Shown here piece by piece: positions 4,598-12,167 of a stretch of DNA of 12,306 nucleotides; within the stretch, counting starts at the first letter, position 1; every line of letters starts with the position of its first letter. The stretch comes from JANNRW01 sp031401815 (GTDB taxonomy: Bacteria > Desulfobacterota > Desulfuromonadia > Geobacterales > DSM-12255). The notes under the pieces are model-generated. The model searched no databases. It was not told the origin of the DNA and saw nothing but the letters and a program-made list of their open reading frames with translations. The translations under genes were made by a program, and so were the position numbers. The stretch covers positions 1 to 12,306 of the forward strand of contig JANNRW010000048.1 in assembly GCA_031401815.1 (NCBI GenBank), written 5' to 3'.

Positions 4598-6385
4598 TCA
4601 CTCCTCTGGCAGGTAATACAGGCTCTTATCAAGTTCGTCATTTGGCATAAACGGATTTCTGACTAACCATATTGTCCTTTTGGTCTCTGCATCTATTCGT
4701 TTTTCAAGTTCACCGTACAGCATGTTTAATGCGTCACAATCTTCTTTCAATAAGTAAAATCTATGACTTTCATGCCAATCCATGATTCTGGAGTAACTAC
4801 TCATATCAATTGGCTCAGAGATTTTCAAATGTTCGAGCTCAGATAGCTTTTTGGATATATCGCTTCGTTTTATTGCCGGACGGAGGTTTGGGATAATGTC
4901 TATGCCCCCGTCCTCTGAGATAACTACTGCCATAGAAGGACAGCTTGAAGACTCAATATAGCGGATCGCAGAATTGTATCGCGCCCCACGGCTGGGATCT
5001 CCTTTACCAGTTGCACTTCCGTCCAATATTGTTCCAATTGAATAACAGGTGCCATCAGGATTTATCAGAATAGCTCCATCAATTGAGGTAAGATGGTGCA
5101 AAATGTCTGGCGTCAAATCGAAAGGTATTACCGGCGTGCCTTGAGTTTTCATGCGTTCAGCTTCTTCCGCAGCAGATTCTGTAATAACTACCATGGTTCC
5201 ATGAGATTCTTTCTCTGCTTCTTTGATTAAGCCGACTATTCGGTCAACTTCGTCTCTATTGATTTTTTTGAAAATTCTTGGCAAGTCGTTACGGAGCTTG
5301 TTCTCATCAAACGTTTGCTTCGGCAAATAAGGTTGTCCGTATTTTACACACATGATTGAATGGTTGCTGTGTAACAACTCCCAATGGTGATGATCTATAA
5401 GTTTCACAAGAAACAAGTCCTCATCCTGTTCATTATATTCAAAGAGAGTCGCCAGCCCGTAAACGCCCTCAGAATCCGAATGTAACGATAGGCCATGAGA
5501 AGCAAGCTGAATAAGCTTTCTTGCTCCACGATAATTTCCAAGCTCTGCTGGATCGGCAAATTTAACTTTCATGTCCAGGGAAGGATGGTCATGTCTTGCA
5601 AGGATTATTGTCCCGGCACCGACAGACCTTTCATAAAATAATGACGATATCGTGTTACAGGCTCTAAAGATATTGTGCAAACCAACAATTCGGTCTTGGT
5701 CTATTCTGCAGACAATATCAGTCATTAGCCTTTTACCTGCAGAACGAAGGAGTTCTTCTGCTTCAATTGTATTACCCATTGACGAACCCGGCTCTGGCTT
5801 CATAAGTTCTTCAGTAGCCAACCCCAAATACTCGGAAACTGCAGCGTCAATAAGAGAGCACGTGACAGAGTAATGTCTAAATTCATGCATCTGTAATGAC
5901 GATTTTTGCAGCAAATAATGTGAATGTAGGATTTCCGTTTGCAGCCCTAAAACCACGAAAACCCAATAGCAATCCACTTTTGCTGGTGACGAGACGAAAT
6001 AAGTCATCTCTACAGGTTTAGCTGCATGGCTCTGAATAGTTTGATTTACAGCATCCCTGATTGACCTTCTAAACAGGGCGTTATCATGGTGTTTCTGCGC
6101 TATCGGATGTGAGTGAAACAGGCTTCTTTCTGGATATTCTTCAAGGAGTTTATTTGCAGTCTCTGACACATGATTGAAGTCGGTTGAGTGAATCCAAAAA
6201 CGATCCTCCGGTTCAACGCAAGCTGGGTGGCGATCTTGCACTTCCTCTGCTAGTATCCCGACAAGAAACACATTCGTTTTGAATTGACTGTCAAGGCTTT
6301 GAAAAACTCTATCGGCAGCGGACTGTTGTCCTATTCTAAAGTGTGGCTGATATCCCCACATGAAATGCGTTATCGTCGTTTTCAT
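4598..6385 (-). CDS. Diadenylate-cyclase (DisA_N) domain protein with long N-terminal extension
   Basis: 595 aa. Residues about 395-505 read as a DAC/DisA_N domain: HGTMVVI (395-401), an AAEEAERM helix, IDGAILINPDG (435-445) with the DGA motif (436-438), GTILDG (451-456), RGARYNSAIRYI (466-477) and VVISEDGGIDI (487-497). DAC domains make c-di-AMP from two ATP. The catalytic RHR triplet of DisA/CdaA appears here as RYN (469-471), so activity is uncertain. Residues 1-390 have no recognisable domain and no membrane helix or signal peptide; they resemble the sensor-type extensions described for DAC proteins in conflict systems (inference). The C-terminal 90 residues are helical and charged. GAGG lies 5 nt before the ATG and supports the start. 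Two sampled 60-base stretches gave about 43% G+C here and about 58% in the next operon, suggesting separate origins. Repeat copy F lies between them. Confidence 0.8.
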   Translation of the reverse strand: MKTTITHFMWGYQPHFRIGQQSAADRVFQSLDSQFKTNVFLVGILAEEVQDRHPACVEPEDRFWIHSTDFNHVSETANKLLEEYPERSLFHSHPIAQKHHDNALFRRSIRDAVNQTIQSHAAKPVEMTYFVSSPAKVDCYWVFVVLGLQTEILHSHYLLQKSSLQMHEFRHYSVTCSLIDAAVSEYLGLATEELMKPEPGSSMGNTIEAEELLRSAGKRLMTDIVCRIDQDRIVGLHNIFRACNTISSLFYERSVGAGTIILARHDHPSLDMKVKFADPAELGNYRGARKLIQLASHGLSLHSDSEGVYGLATLFEYNEQDEDLFLVKLIDHHHWELLHSNHSIMCVKYGQPYLPKQTFDENKLRNDLPRIFKKINRDEVDRIVGLIKEAEKESHGTMVVITESAAEEAERMKTQGTPVIPFDLTPDILHHLTSIDGAILINPDGTCYSIGTILDGSATGKGDPSRGARYNSAIRYIESSSCPSMAVVISEDGGIDIIPNLRPAIKRSDISKKLSELEHLKISEPIDMSSYSRIMDWHESHRFYLLKEDCDALNMLYGELEKRIDAETKRTIWLVRNPFMPNDELDKSLYYLPEE

Positions 6386-6427
6386 ATCTTCCTCAATTTT
6401 AATTATTTATTGTCTGAGGTCCCGTAA

Positions 6428-6506
6428 GGGGACATTCTTGAAAACTTTACCAACTGACCCATTTACCCTCTAAAATCAACTTTTTAAGTGTCCCCTCAGC
6501 TTTCCC
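6428..6506 (+). repeat. Dispersed palindrome, copy F
   Basis: GGGGACATTCTTGAAAACTT opens the left arm and CAACTTTTTAAGTGTCCCC closes the right arm, ending at 6495; the tail CTCAGCTTTCC runs to 6506. It separates the DisA_N gene from the nuclease-STAND gene, whose stop codon is at 6508-6510. As an imperfect hairpin just past that stop it could also act as a transcription boundary. Confidence 0.8.
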
Positions 6507-6507
6507 T

Positions 6508-8781
6508 TCACGCATCACCATCGTCTATATCGTCAAAGATGCTTCTCGTACCAAGTTTTTTCTCAGAGGGTTCCACGGCTCCAAGAATCCGAGGACTTAC
6601 TTTCGGTTCCGGGGGCTCTGTCTCGGCAATCCACTCATTCGCGAGATCTATTTCTCGTTCAATGATTTTGACCGCATTTTCGTCCTCGCGGAATCGTTTC
6701 TTGAGCGTGGTGAACGATTCCAGAATATTCTGCATGTGCTCGTCTGGAGGTTCAGAGGAATCATAATTTTTCTGCACATTCCTCCGCACATCCGCCAGCT
6801 TCGGTAGCAAGTCCATGCGCACTGTCTCCACAAGTTCATCAAACTCACTGTCGGTGAAAACACCACGCATACCGTCATCGTCCAATGCTAGGACGTCGTC
6901 ACCTTCAATAGCAAAGTTACTGACCGTCGCAATAAACTTCTTCCGGCTGTCCTCGGGAAGTAGACCAAATCCGTGCAGGCGTACCGCGAGATCAACTTCG
7001 GGAGAAAAACTGAGGCTCTGGCCCGGTTCAGATACGCGCTTCAGAATATCCGGATCCTGTTCAAGATACAGAGACAGGAACTCTTTTGAACAGCGACTGG
7101 CAAGAAACCGGTAGAGCGTCCGTCTGGCCCCCCATGAGGACATCCATTGCACCTTGTACTTTTCACTGGCCGCGAACTCGCGTAGCCGCGCGATCATCAT
7201 CATGAACAGTGATTTGGGAACGACAACTGCTTTTTCCACACCCACGTTGCCACATGTAACTTGCGCTGTCAGATTATCTGTAGAGCTTCCACTTAAGAAA
7301 ATACTGAGCAAATCAGGACTGAAGGCCAAGGTCGTCGCGTAGGCGTCGCCGATGGTCGGGTGTTTGAAGCGCCACACCGACTGGTCGTCCATCTGCATGT
7401 TCGTCACAAGACTGCCGTTGAGCGCGCCGAGTGCTGTGATGCACTCTCCCAACGTGCTGCCAAGCCGCTCCAGCGCCTGCGGCTCAGCACCCTGTAGGGT
7501 GACGGGGCTTTCGAGGTGGTCTTTCCTCATGTAAATCAAACCGAGCGCGGCCTTGCTGTTCGAATCCAGTCCCTGGATCACTTCAAGCAACAGTTGCTCG
7601 CGCTTTTCCACGAATTGCCCAAGATGGTATTCACCTACGTAAAGGTCTTTGGTGAACAGCGGGTCCGCGATACGCCGCGCTGTTTCAGGAATAAAGCGCG
7701 GATGTGCCGCAACATATTCCAGATGGGGTTTAATATCGGAGCGAAACGCAGCGGGCTGCTTGCCGAGCTTCAGATGGTTGTACAAAATCTGCTGCTTTTC
7801 GAGGTCGGCCAAGTCGTGAACGTCGATCACGACTTGGCTTTCACTGAGGAGCGGAAAGGAACTTTCTTTGAGGTCGTGACGAGCGCGTTTGTAAATGTAG
7901 TCCCGTGAGGTCATGACGACCTTGGCCCCTTGGCGCAGCATCGCCTTTACCTGCGCCAGAGAATGGTTCCAACCATGGACCAAAGGCGACTCGTACTGCG
8001 TAACGCCAAATGCGTCATCAATCCAGAAGAACTGCGAGGGCTCATCTACGTTCCAGCGCTCGACAACCTTTGCCGGGTCGGCCAGTTTGAGGACAGATGA
8101 CTTCCACTTGTCGGCGGCGGCCATTGCCAACATCGAGGCGATGGTCGTCTTTCCTGCCGCCGGTTCGCCGATAAGCAACACGAAACCATGTTCATCGAGG
8201 GCATTGACGGCCTTGCGGTAGGAATCCGTGATGACAACCTTGGCCAAGTCTTCCCGCAACGACTCGAGAACGGCACGCGCCTGCGCGTAGGCCCGCTCAT
8301 CCAGAATCTGACTCAAGTCTCCCAAACCATACACACGGGGCACAAGCATCCGCAACCGCGTGTTTTCTTTGATCTGATCTTCAATCCAAGTGGGCCCATA
8401 TATCAACACATGCTTGGCCCCGGCACCGATCAGTTCTGATCGGACCTTCGCTTCCTGTTTGGCGGATACGCCAGCATTCGTCAACAAGACATAGACATCG
8501 CAAAGCCCTTCAGCCACAAGCTTACGTACCTTGGGTATTTCATCCGTTATGTCGGACTTCGTGAGGAGATAGCCAGCCTTGCTTGAAAACTTGCACTGAA
8601 TGACAAATTTCCCGTTTAGGTGCTGACCCGGTGCTGGCGTCCAACTGCCGACGAAAGCGCCATCCCGCCCTGCGTCATTCGAATCCAGAAAAGACTGCAC
8701 CGTCTGCCCAAGCACCTCCCGGACGATGGTGAGGCAAAGCTGCTGGAAACTGTTCCATCCAAGGCGGTGCAAGTCGTACAT
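6508..8781 (-). CDS. Mrr-like restriction endonuclease fused to a STAND NTPase (nSTAND3-like)
   Basis: 757 aa. The N-terminus is a PD-(D/E)xK nuclease of the Mrr type: GWNSFQQLCLTIV (8-20), AGRDGAFVGSW (37-47, D40) and FVIQCKFSS (59-67, QxK at 62-64, the Mrr-type variant of ExK). After a linker comes a P-loop NTPase: Walker A GEPAAGKT (205-212), Walker B FFWIDDAFG (251-259, D255/D256) and a sensor VVMTSRDYIY (288-297). This set is typical of the nSTAND3 group that couples sensing to nuclease effectors in phage defence. A helical region with RFKHPTIGDAYA (471-482) and a variable C-terminal half follow, probably the sensor. AAGGA, with its last base 7 nt upstream, supports the ATG. The ABC ATPase gene ends 25 nt before it, so the two form one operon. 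Expected role: DNA cleavage on recognition of an infection signal (inference). Confidence 0.85.
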   Translation of the reverse strand: MYDLHRLGWNSFQQLCLTIVREVLGQTVQSFLDSNDAGRDGAFVGSWTPAPGQHLNGKFVIQCKFSSKAGYLLTKSDITDEIPKVRKLVAEGLCDVYVLLTNAGVSAKQEAKVRSELIGAGAKHVLIYGPTWIEDQIKENTRLRMLVPRVYGLGDLSQILDERAYAQARAVLESLREDLAKVVITDSYRKAVNALDEHGFVLLIGEPAAGKTTIASMLAMAAADKWKSSVLKLADPAKVVERWNVDEPSQFFWIDDAFGVTQYESPLVHGWNHSLAQVKAMLRQGAKVVMTSRDYIYKRARHDLKESSFPLLSESQVVIDVHDLADLEKQQILYNHLKLGKQPAAFRSDIKPHLEYVAAHPRFIPETARRIADPLFTKDLYVGEYHLGQFVEKREQLLLEVIQGLDSNSKAALGLIYMRKDHLESPVTLQGAEPQALERLGSTLGECITALGALNGSLVTNMQMDDQSVWRFKHPTIGDAYATTLAFSPDLLSIFLSGSSTDNLTAQVTCGNVGVEKAVVVPKSLFMMMIARLREFAASEKYKVQWMSSWGARRTLYRFLASRCSKEFLSLYLEQDPDILKRVSEPGQSLSFSPEVDLAVRLHGFGLLPEDSRKKFIATVSNFAIEGDDVLALDDDGMRGVFTDSEFDELVETVRMDLLPKLADVRRNVQKNYDSSEPPDEHMQNILESFTTLKKRFREDENAVKIIEREIDLANEWIAETEPPEPKVSPRILGAVEPSEKKLGTRSIFDDIDDGDA

Positions 8782-8806
8782 GTCTAATCCTTTTCGAATA
8801 AATAGG

Positions 8807-11476
8807 TCAACTGAAGACGCTCGCAGCCTTGGGCTTGGCCTTCTCCCATTCCTTGCGAGCTTTGCTGTAGTCCGATTTGATACTGTTGAACTGAGCCAGT
8901 TCGCTGACTAGGACATCGAGCGTGAGCGGTACCTCGTGGAAGTCTGGAGAATGCGAATGCGCGTCGATATAGCGAGACAACGTCAGCATTCGATTATGCA
9001 CTCTGACCGCAATTCCTTCGTCGAAGAAAACATTGTCGAGGGTGAACGTAATGTTTTCGCGCCACCGGCGAACAACGTTGTTGAACAGCTTCTTCTGGAT
9101 GAAATCCTCATAGGCCGTTCGCAAGCTACCACATGCTTTTTCTAGCGCGTCGCGCTGCGGTTCTCCCACCAGCGTCTGGGCCAAAATAAAGTGGTTCTTC
9201 GCCCGGTCATGCGCAGCCCCCTCGTAATGCTCGTGCGGGAACGCAAGTCGATCTATGGCGCCGGGCGCGTCGGCGTCGTCCCGCCAGATGGTACGGCCCG
9301 CGAACGTCACCCCCCTATCCTCGGCAGCCGTGGCCAGATAGTTCGTAAACAGAATGTCGTGGGTGAAGACGATGACCTGCCGTCGCGAGGCTTCCTCCAC
9401 CAGGCGCTGGGCAATCGATTCCTTGCGAACATGGTCCATGGAGGTAACTGGGTCGTCGAACACAACCCCCGCACAAGCGCCGTTGAGTTCGATCTCCGTT
9501 AGGAAATCGGCCAGTGCCGCCGCTGTCTGCTCGCCCTCGCTCAGCACGCTGGAAGGATCAACTCCGCTCATGCCCGCATTGGCGATCTCGATCTTCCGGT
9601 CCGTGGTGCCTGCGTCGCCAGCGAACCGGAATTGCACAGGCAACACCAGTTTCAGCGCAGTACAGTTCTCCGTGAAGCGCGCAATAAAGCCCTGCGCGAC
9701 AAGCTCCGTCGCAAGGGTCTTCTGTTTGCTCGTAACATCCCGCTGAGTGGCGGGGAATCCGCGAAGGCATTGATTGGCTTTCTCCACCCACGTCAGTTCC
9801 TCAACCGCAGAGGCGACACCTTCGTACTGGCCTGCAAGTCGTTTGCGGTCATTCAGCAGTTGCTGCTCAAGCAGAATCGCCTGAATCAATGCGTTGGGAT
9901 CGTTCAGCCGTAGCTTTTCATTGTCCTGCTGCAATCGCTCAATCAAGGCGCCGACGCGGTCAGTCACGGAGTCATATTCTAGCAGTGACAAACCTGGATC
10001 GGACTCGTTCGCCACAGCTTGGTTCAGGGCTTCAACGACACACCGATAACCCGCCACATGAGCCGCAATATCTGCTTCCAATGCTGTATCGAGTTCCTGC
10101 AACATACGTGAGGCAGCGCTTTCCTTGGCGAAGAAAGCTAGTTCCACCTTGCCCAATGTCCCGCCGTAACCCGACAGCGTCTGCCGAGTACCCGCCAATT
10201 CAGTCTCGATATCGCTGGTGGCCATCTGATAGAACCGAGTAAGGCGGCCCACGCTGGCCTCGTCAAGAACCTGGTGGCACAACACGCAACGTGCCTCTTC
10301 GGCCTTTACCGGGAACGCATCATCCGGATACGCTTCCTTGCTGAAGGCAATCGCTGCGGACAGAAGGTCTCGCCATGCGCGGGTTCCGACAGGCTGTACT
10401 GGCTCCCCTCCGAACTGGGCCGCAGACAGTGCGGCACCTTTTTCGACTAGCGAGTGAATCTGCTCGGCGGCCTTGGCAACGTTCGTCACGACAACTGTGT
10501 TGACACCTTCCGCCAGGGTCGCGATGGATGCTTTGGCGGCGTTCAGATCAACGATACGCTGTTCATTCTTCTTGATCACCTCCTTCGGGTCGGTCGTCCT
10601 AAGCTCGACAAGCTGCGGCTCAATCGCCAGAAGTCGTGACGCTTCGGCATCACCGAACACCGCCAGTTCCTTCAACCGAACCAGATTCGTCTGCGAGGTC
10701 AGTGTCACCAATAGCGTCGCCACCTCCGACGTGCTGTCTTGGATCGCAAACTTGTCAGCTGCCGGCGTGCGTCGGGTGATCTCTTCACGCAGCTTGCTTT
10801 GCAGTTTGCCGAACGCCGCCACCATCCGTGGAAAGACGTCAAACAGAAAGGGCATGACATGGAAGGTGTTGCGATCATCGAGATGCACGCGAATGCAGGT
10901 CGAATCGAATACGGCGAAACCGTCGCGTAAGCGCTGACACGGCTCTTTGTGGACAAAGGCGACGCTCGTACCGTCGTCAAAACTGAACGTCGCCGTTGGC
11001 TTGGGCTGTTTGTTCTTCGCGAGCTTGACGTCGCCCAAAATACCTGTGTCTTTCGACCGCGTGAAACACGCGGACTTCAACACGCGGACATAACCCGACT
11101 TACCCGCGCCATTGGGTCCGTAGACCACCGTCAATTTGGGGCCGAAACTCAGCGTCTCACCGGCGGCGAGCGCATTGACTCCGAATACCGAGGCCATCGC
11201 GGTCAGCGTACTGACTACCGTCGGCGCATCTCCCTGAAACTGCGGCAGTGCCATGTTCCATGGCACGCGCACCGCATCCGGTCCGGCCAGGTGTTGATCG
11301 ATCAGGTAGTCGGTGAAGACCTCATTGAGGGTCTCATCGAGCAACTCATCCGTAGCCACAAGCTTGCTCAGGAGGAAATGCTGCCAGCCTGGGAGTGTCT
11401 TACCCCAGGCGGAAAGCGAATTAAATATGTTGAATGCTGGTTGCTTAATGGTACTTACTCCGTCATATTGCGTCAT
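8807..11476 (-). CDS. RloC/PrrC-like ABC ATPase (AAA_13) with zinc-hook-like motif and possible anticodon-nuclease domain
   Basis: 889 aa. The N-terminal 100 residues are an extension; then Walker A GPNGAGKS (120-127), a long helical middle with CVLC at 397-400 resembling a Rad50-type zinc hook, ABC signature LSEGEQ (645-650), Walker B GVVFDDP (670-676), D-loop SMD (679-681) and switch histidine FTHD (704-707). This order fits RloC and PrrC, which sense phage interference or DNA damage and cut tRNA anticodons. The C-terminal domain contains R786-x3-E790 and H827, matching in order and roughly in spacing the Arg-Glu-His triad known from PrrC. It could still be another AAA_13 protein without nuclease activity. 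The ATG at 11476 follows an in-frame stop 24 nt upstream, and no Shine-Dalgarno site is seen. It is the first gene of the two-gene operon with the nuclease-STAND protein. Confidence 0.8.
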   Translation of the reverse strand: MTQYDGVSTIKQPAFNIFNSLSAWGKTLPGWQHFLLSKLVATDELLDETLNEVFTDYLIDQHLAGPDAVRVPWNMALPQFQGDAPTVVSTLTAMASVFGVNALAAGETLSFGPKLTVVYGPNGAGKSGYVRVLKSACFTRSKDTGILGDVKLAKNKQPKPTATFSFDDGTSVAFVHKEPCQRLRDGFAVFDSTCIRVHLDDRNTFHVMPFLFDVFPRMVAAFGKLQSKLREEITRRTPAADKFAIQDSTSEVATLLVTLTSQTNLVRLKELAVFGDAEASRLLAIEPQLVELRTTDPKEVIKKNEQRIVDLNAAKASIATLAEGVNTVVVTNVAKAAEQIHSLVEKGAALSAAQFGGEPVQPVGTRAWRDLLSAAIAFSKEAYPDDAFPVKAEEARCVLCHQVLDEASVGRLTRFYQMATSDIETELAGTRQTLSGYGGTLGKVELAFFAKESAASRMLQELDTALEADIAAHVAGYRCVVEALNQAVANESDPGLSLLEYDSVTDRVGALIERLQQDNEKLRLNDPNALIQAILLEQQLLNDRKRLAGQYEGVASAVEELTWVEKANQCLRGFPATQRDVTSKQKTLATELVAQGFIARFTENCTALKLVLPVQFRFAGDAGTTDRKIEIANAGMSGVDPSSVLSEGEQTAAALADFLTEIELNGACAGVVFDDPVTSMDHVRKESIAQRLVEEASRRQVIVFTHDILFTNYLATAAEDRGVTFAGRTIWRDDADAPGAIDRLAFPHEHYEGAAHDRAKNHFILAQTLVGEPQRDALEKACGSLRTAYEDFIQKKLFNNVVRRWRENITFTLDNVFFDEGIAVRVHNRMLTLSRYIDAHSHSPDFHEVPLTLDVLVSELAQFNSIKSDYSKARKEWEKAKPKAASVFS

Positions 11477-11499
11477 CGTGGGATGCGAGTCGGACTGCT

Positions 11500-11527
11500 A
11501 TGATAGATCTCTGCCGTCATATGTTTA
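11500..11527 (-). promoter_or_regulatory. Weak candidate promoter for the defence operon
   Basis: On the minus strand TAAACA (11527-11522, 4 of 6) is followed after 16 nt by TATCAT (11505-11500, 5 of 6). Transcription would start near 11493, giving a leader of about 17 nt without a Shine-Dalgarno site. Confidence 0.3.
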
Positions 11528-11542
11528 CCTGTGGTCCCGAAA

Positions 11543-11620
11543 GAGGACGTTCTTGAAAACTTTCCCAACTGACCCTTTTGCCCTCTCAAATCAACTTTTT
11601 AAGTGCGTCCCCTCAGCCTT
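11543..11620 (+). repeat. Dispersed palindrome, copy G
   Basis: GAGGACGTTCTTGAAAACTT opens the left arm, CTCAAATCAACTTTTTAAGT the right half, and GCGTCCCC closes it at 11612; the tail CTCAGCCTTC follows. It lies just upstream of the defence operon and separates it from the ORF6N fragment. Confidence 0.8.
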
Positions 11621-11868
11621 CTTTTAATCTGGCTGTTCTTGCTCATCAGCCCCCCCGTTTCCAACTGTGGCGAATTCGCCACAATTTAACTCAACGACCT
11701 CTATTCCCCATTGATACAGGCAATCTCACTCACCGACATCGGCGGGTAGATCTTGGTCGGCTTGAAAATTCCGAGAACAGTATATTTAAACCCCAAGTCA
11801 ACCATTTCCCAGTGAACTCATCGACTACCCCATCCGTCCAATCACCCAAACCTCAACCACCCACCCAT
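11621..11868. other. Intergenic stretch with an 18-bp perfect palindrome
   Basis: With copy G this completes the 11477-11868 gap. TGTGGCGAATTCGCCACA (11666-11683) is a perfect palindrome and could be a protein-binding site. A 34-codon minus-strand open frame (11805-11701, beginning MVDLGFKYTVLG) is present but has no clear ribosome-binding site or family match. I see no other gene. Confidence 0.5.
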
Positions 11869-12165
11869 TCATATCTTCAACCGTTGCAACATTTCAATTG
11901 CGCTGATATTCATTTTCGAGAAAGCGAACCATTTTTTTCCCAGGTCTTTCAGCGATGCTCCAATGTGATAAATGTCATCATCGATAAGGAGAAAACGGTC
12001 GTGCGAAGATTTGAACGTTTGCACTTTAATAGCGGGGTATTGACGGTTAAATTTTTCGATATCCAAGGCCAATGTTTTGCCGATGTTATTTGTCAGGATC
12101 TGGGCAGTTACAGCTGCACCTAAATACCCCGGATATCCCGGCAACGCCTTGTTCGGTAAAGACAT
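11869..12165 (-). pseudogene. C-terminal fragment of an ORF6N-type protein, cut by the IS3 element
   Basis: 98 codons. Residues 52-85 contain KSSHDRFLLIDD and YHIGASLKDLGKKWFAFSKM, the conserved C-terminal segment of many ORF6N-domain proteins, which are usually about three times longer and begin with a phage-antirepressor-like DNA-binding domain. That N-terminal domain is absent. The ATG at 12165 lies 3 bp from the IS terminus at 12168 and has no ribosome-binding site of its own, so the open frame starts only because the IS cut the gene. The first 20 or so codons (GYPGYLGAAVTAQI) fit the family poorly and may reflect an earlier frameshift. The HDRF...D motif resembles a half phospholipase-D site; function in the fragment is unlikely. 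Confidence 0.65.
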
Positions 12166-12167
12166 AG

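Noticed and set aside
6065..6125. HSHP (residues 91-94 of the DisA_N protein) as a JAMM/MPN metalloprotease site
   Set aside because: The following S-x2-D at the required 7-residue distance is missing (the nearest S-x2-D is at 108-111), and no EtGGiL-type glutamate strand is clear upstream.
8936..11503. Many plus-strand open frames opposite the ABC ATPase and nuclease genes
   Set aside because: They are shadows of long, motif-bearing minus-strand genes and show no family features or ribosome-binding sites.
119..11620. Palindrome array as an integron with attC sites
   Set aside because: The repeats lack RYYYAAC/GTTRRRY core sites, gene orientations are mixed, and no integrase or attI is visible.
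11701..11805. 34-codon minus-strand frame (MVDLGFKYTVLG...)
   Set aside because: No convincing ribosome-binding site and no family match; a remnant or chance frame is as likely.
11578..12123. 181-codon plus-strand frame at the right side
   Set aside because: It runs antisense to the ORF6N fragment and across palindrome copy G, has low-complexity composition, and has no recognisable domain.
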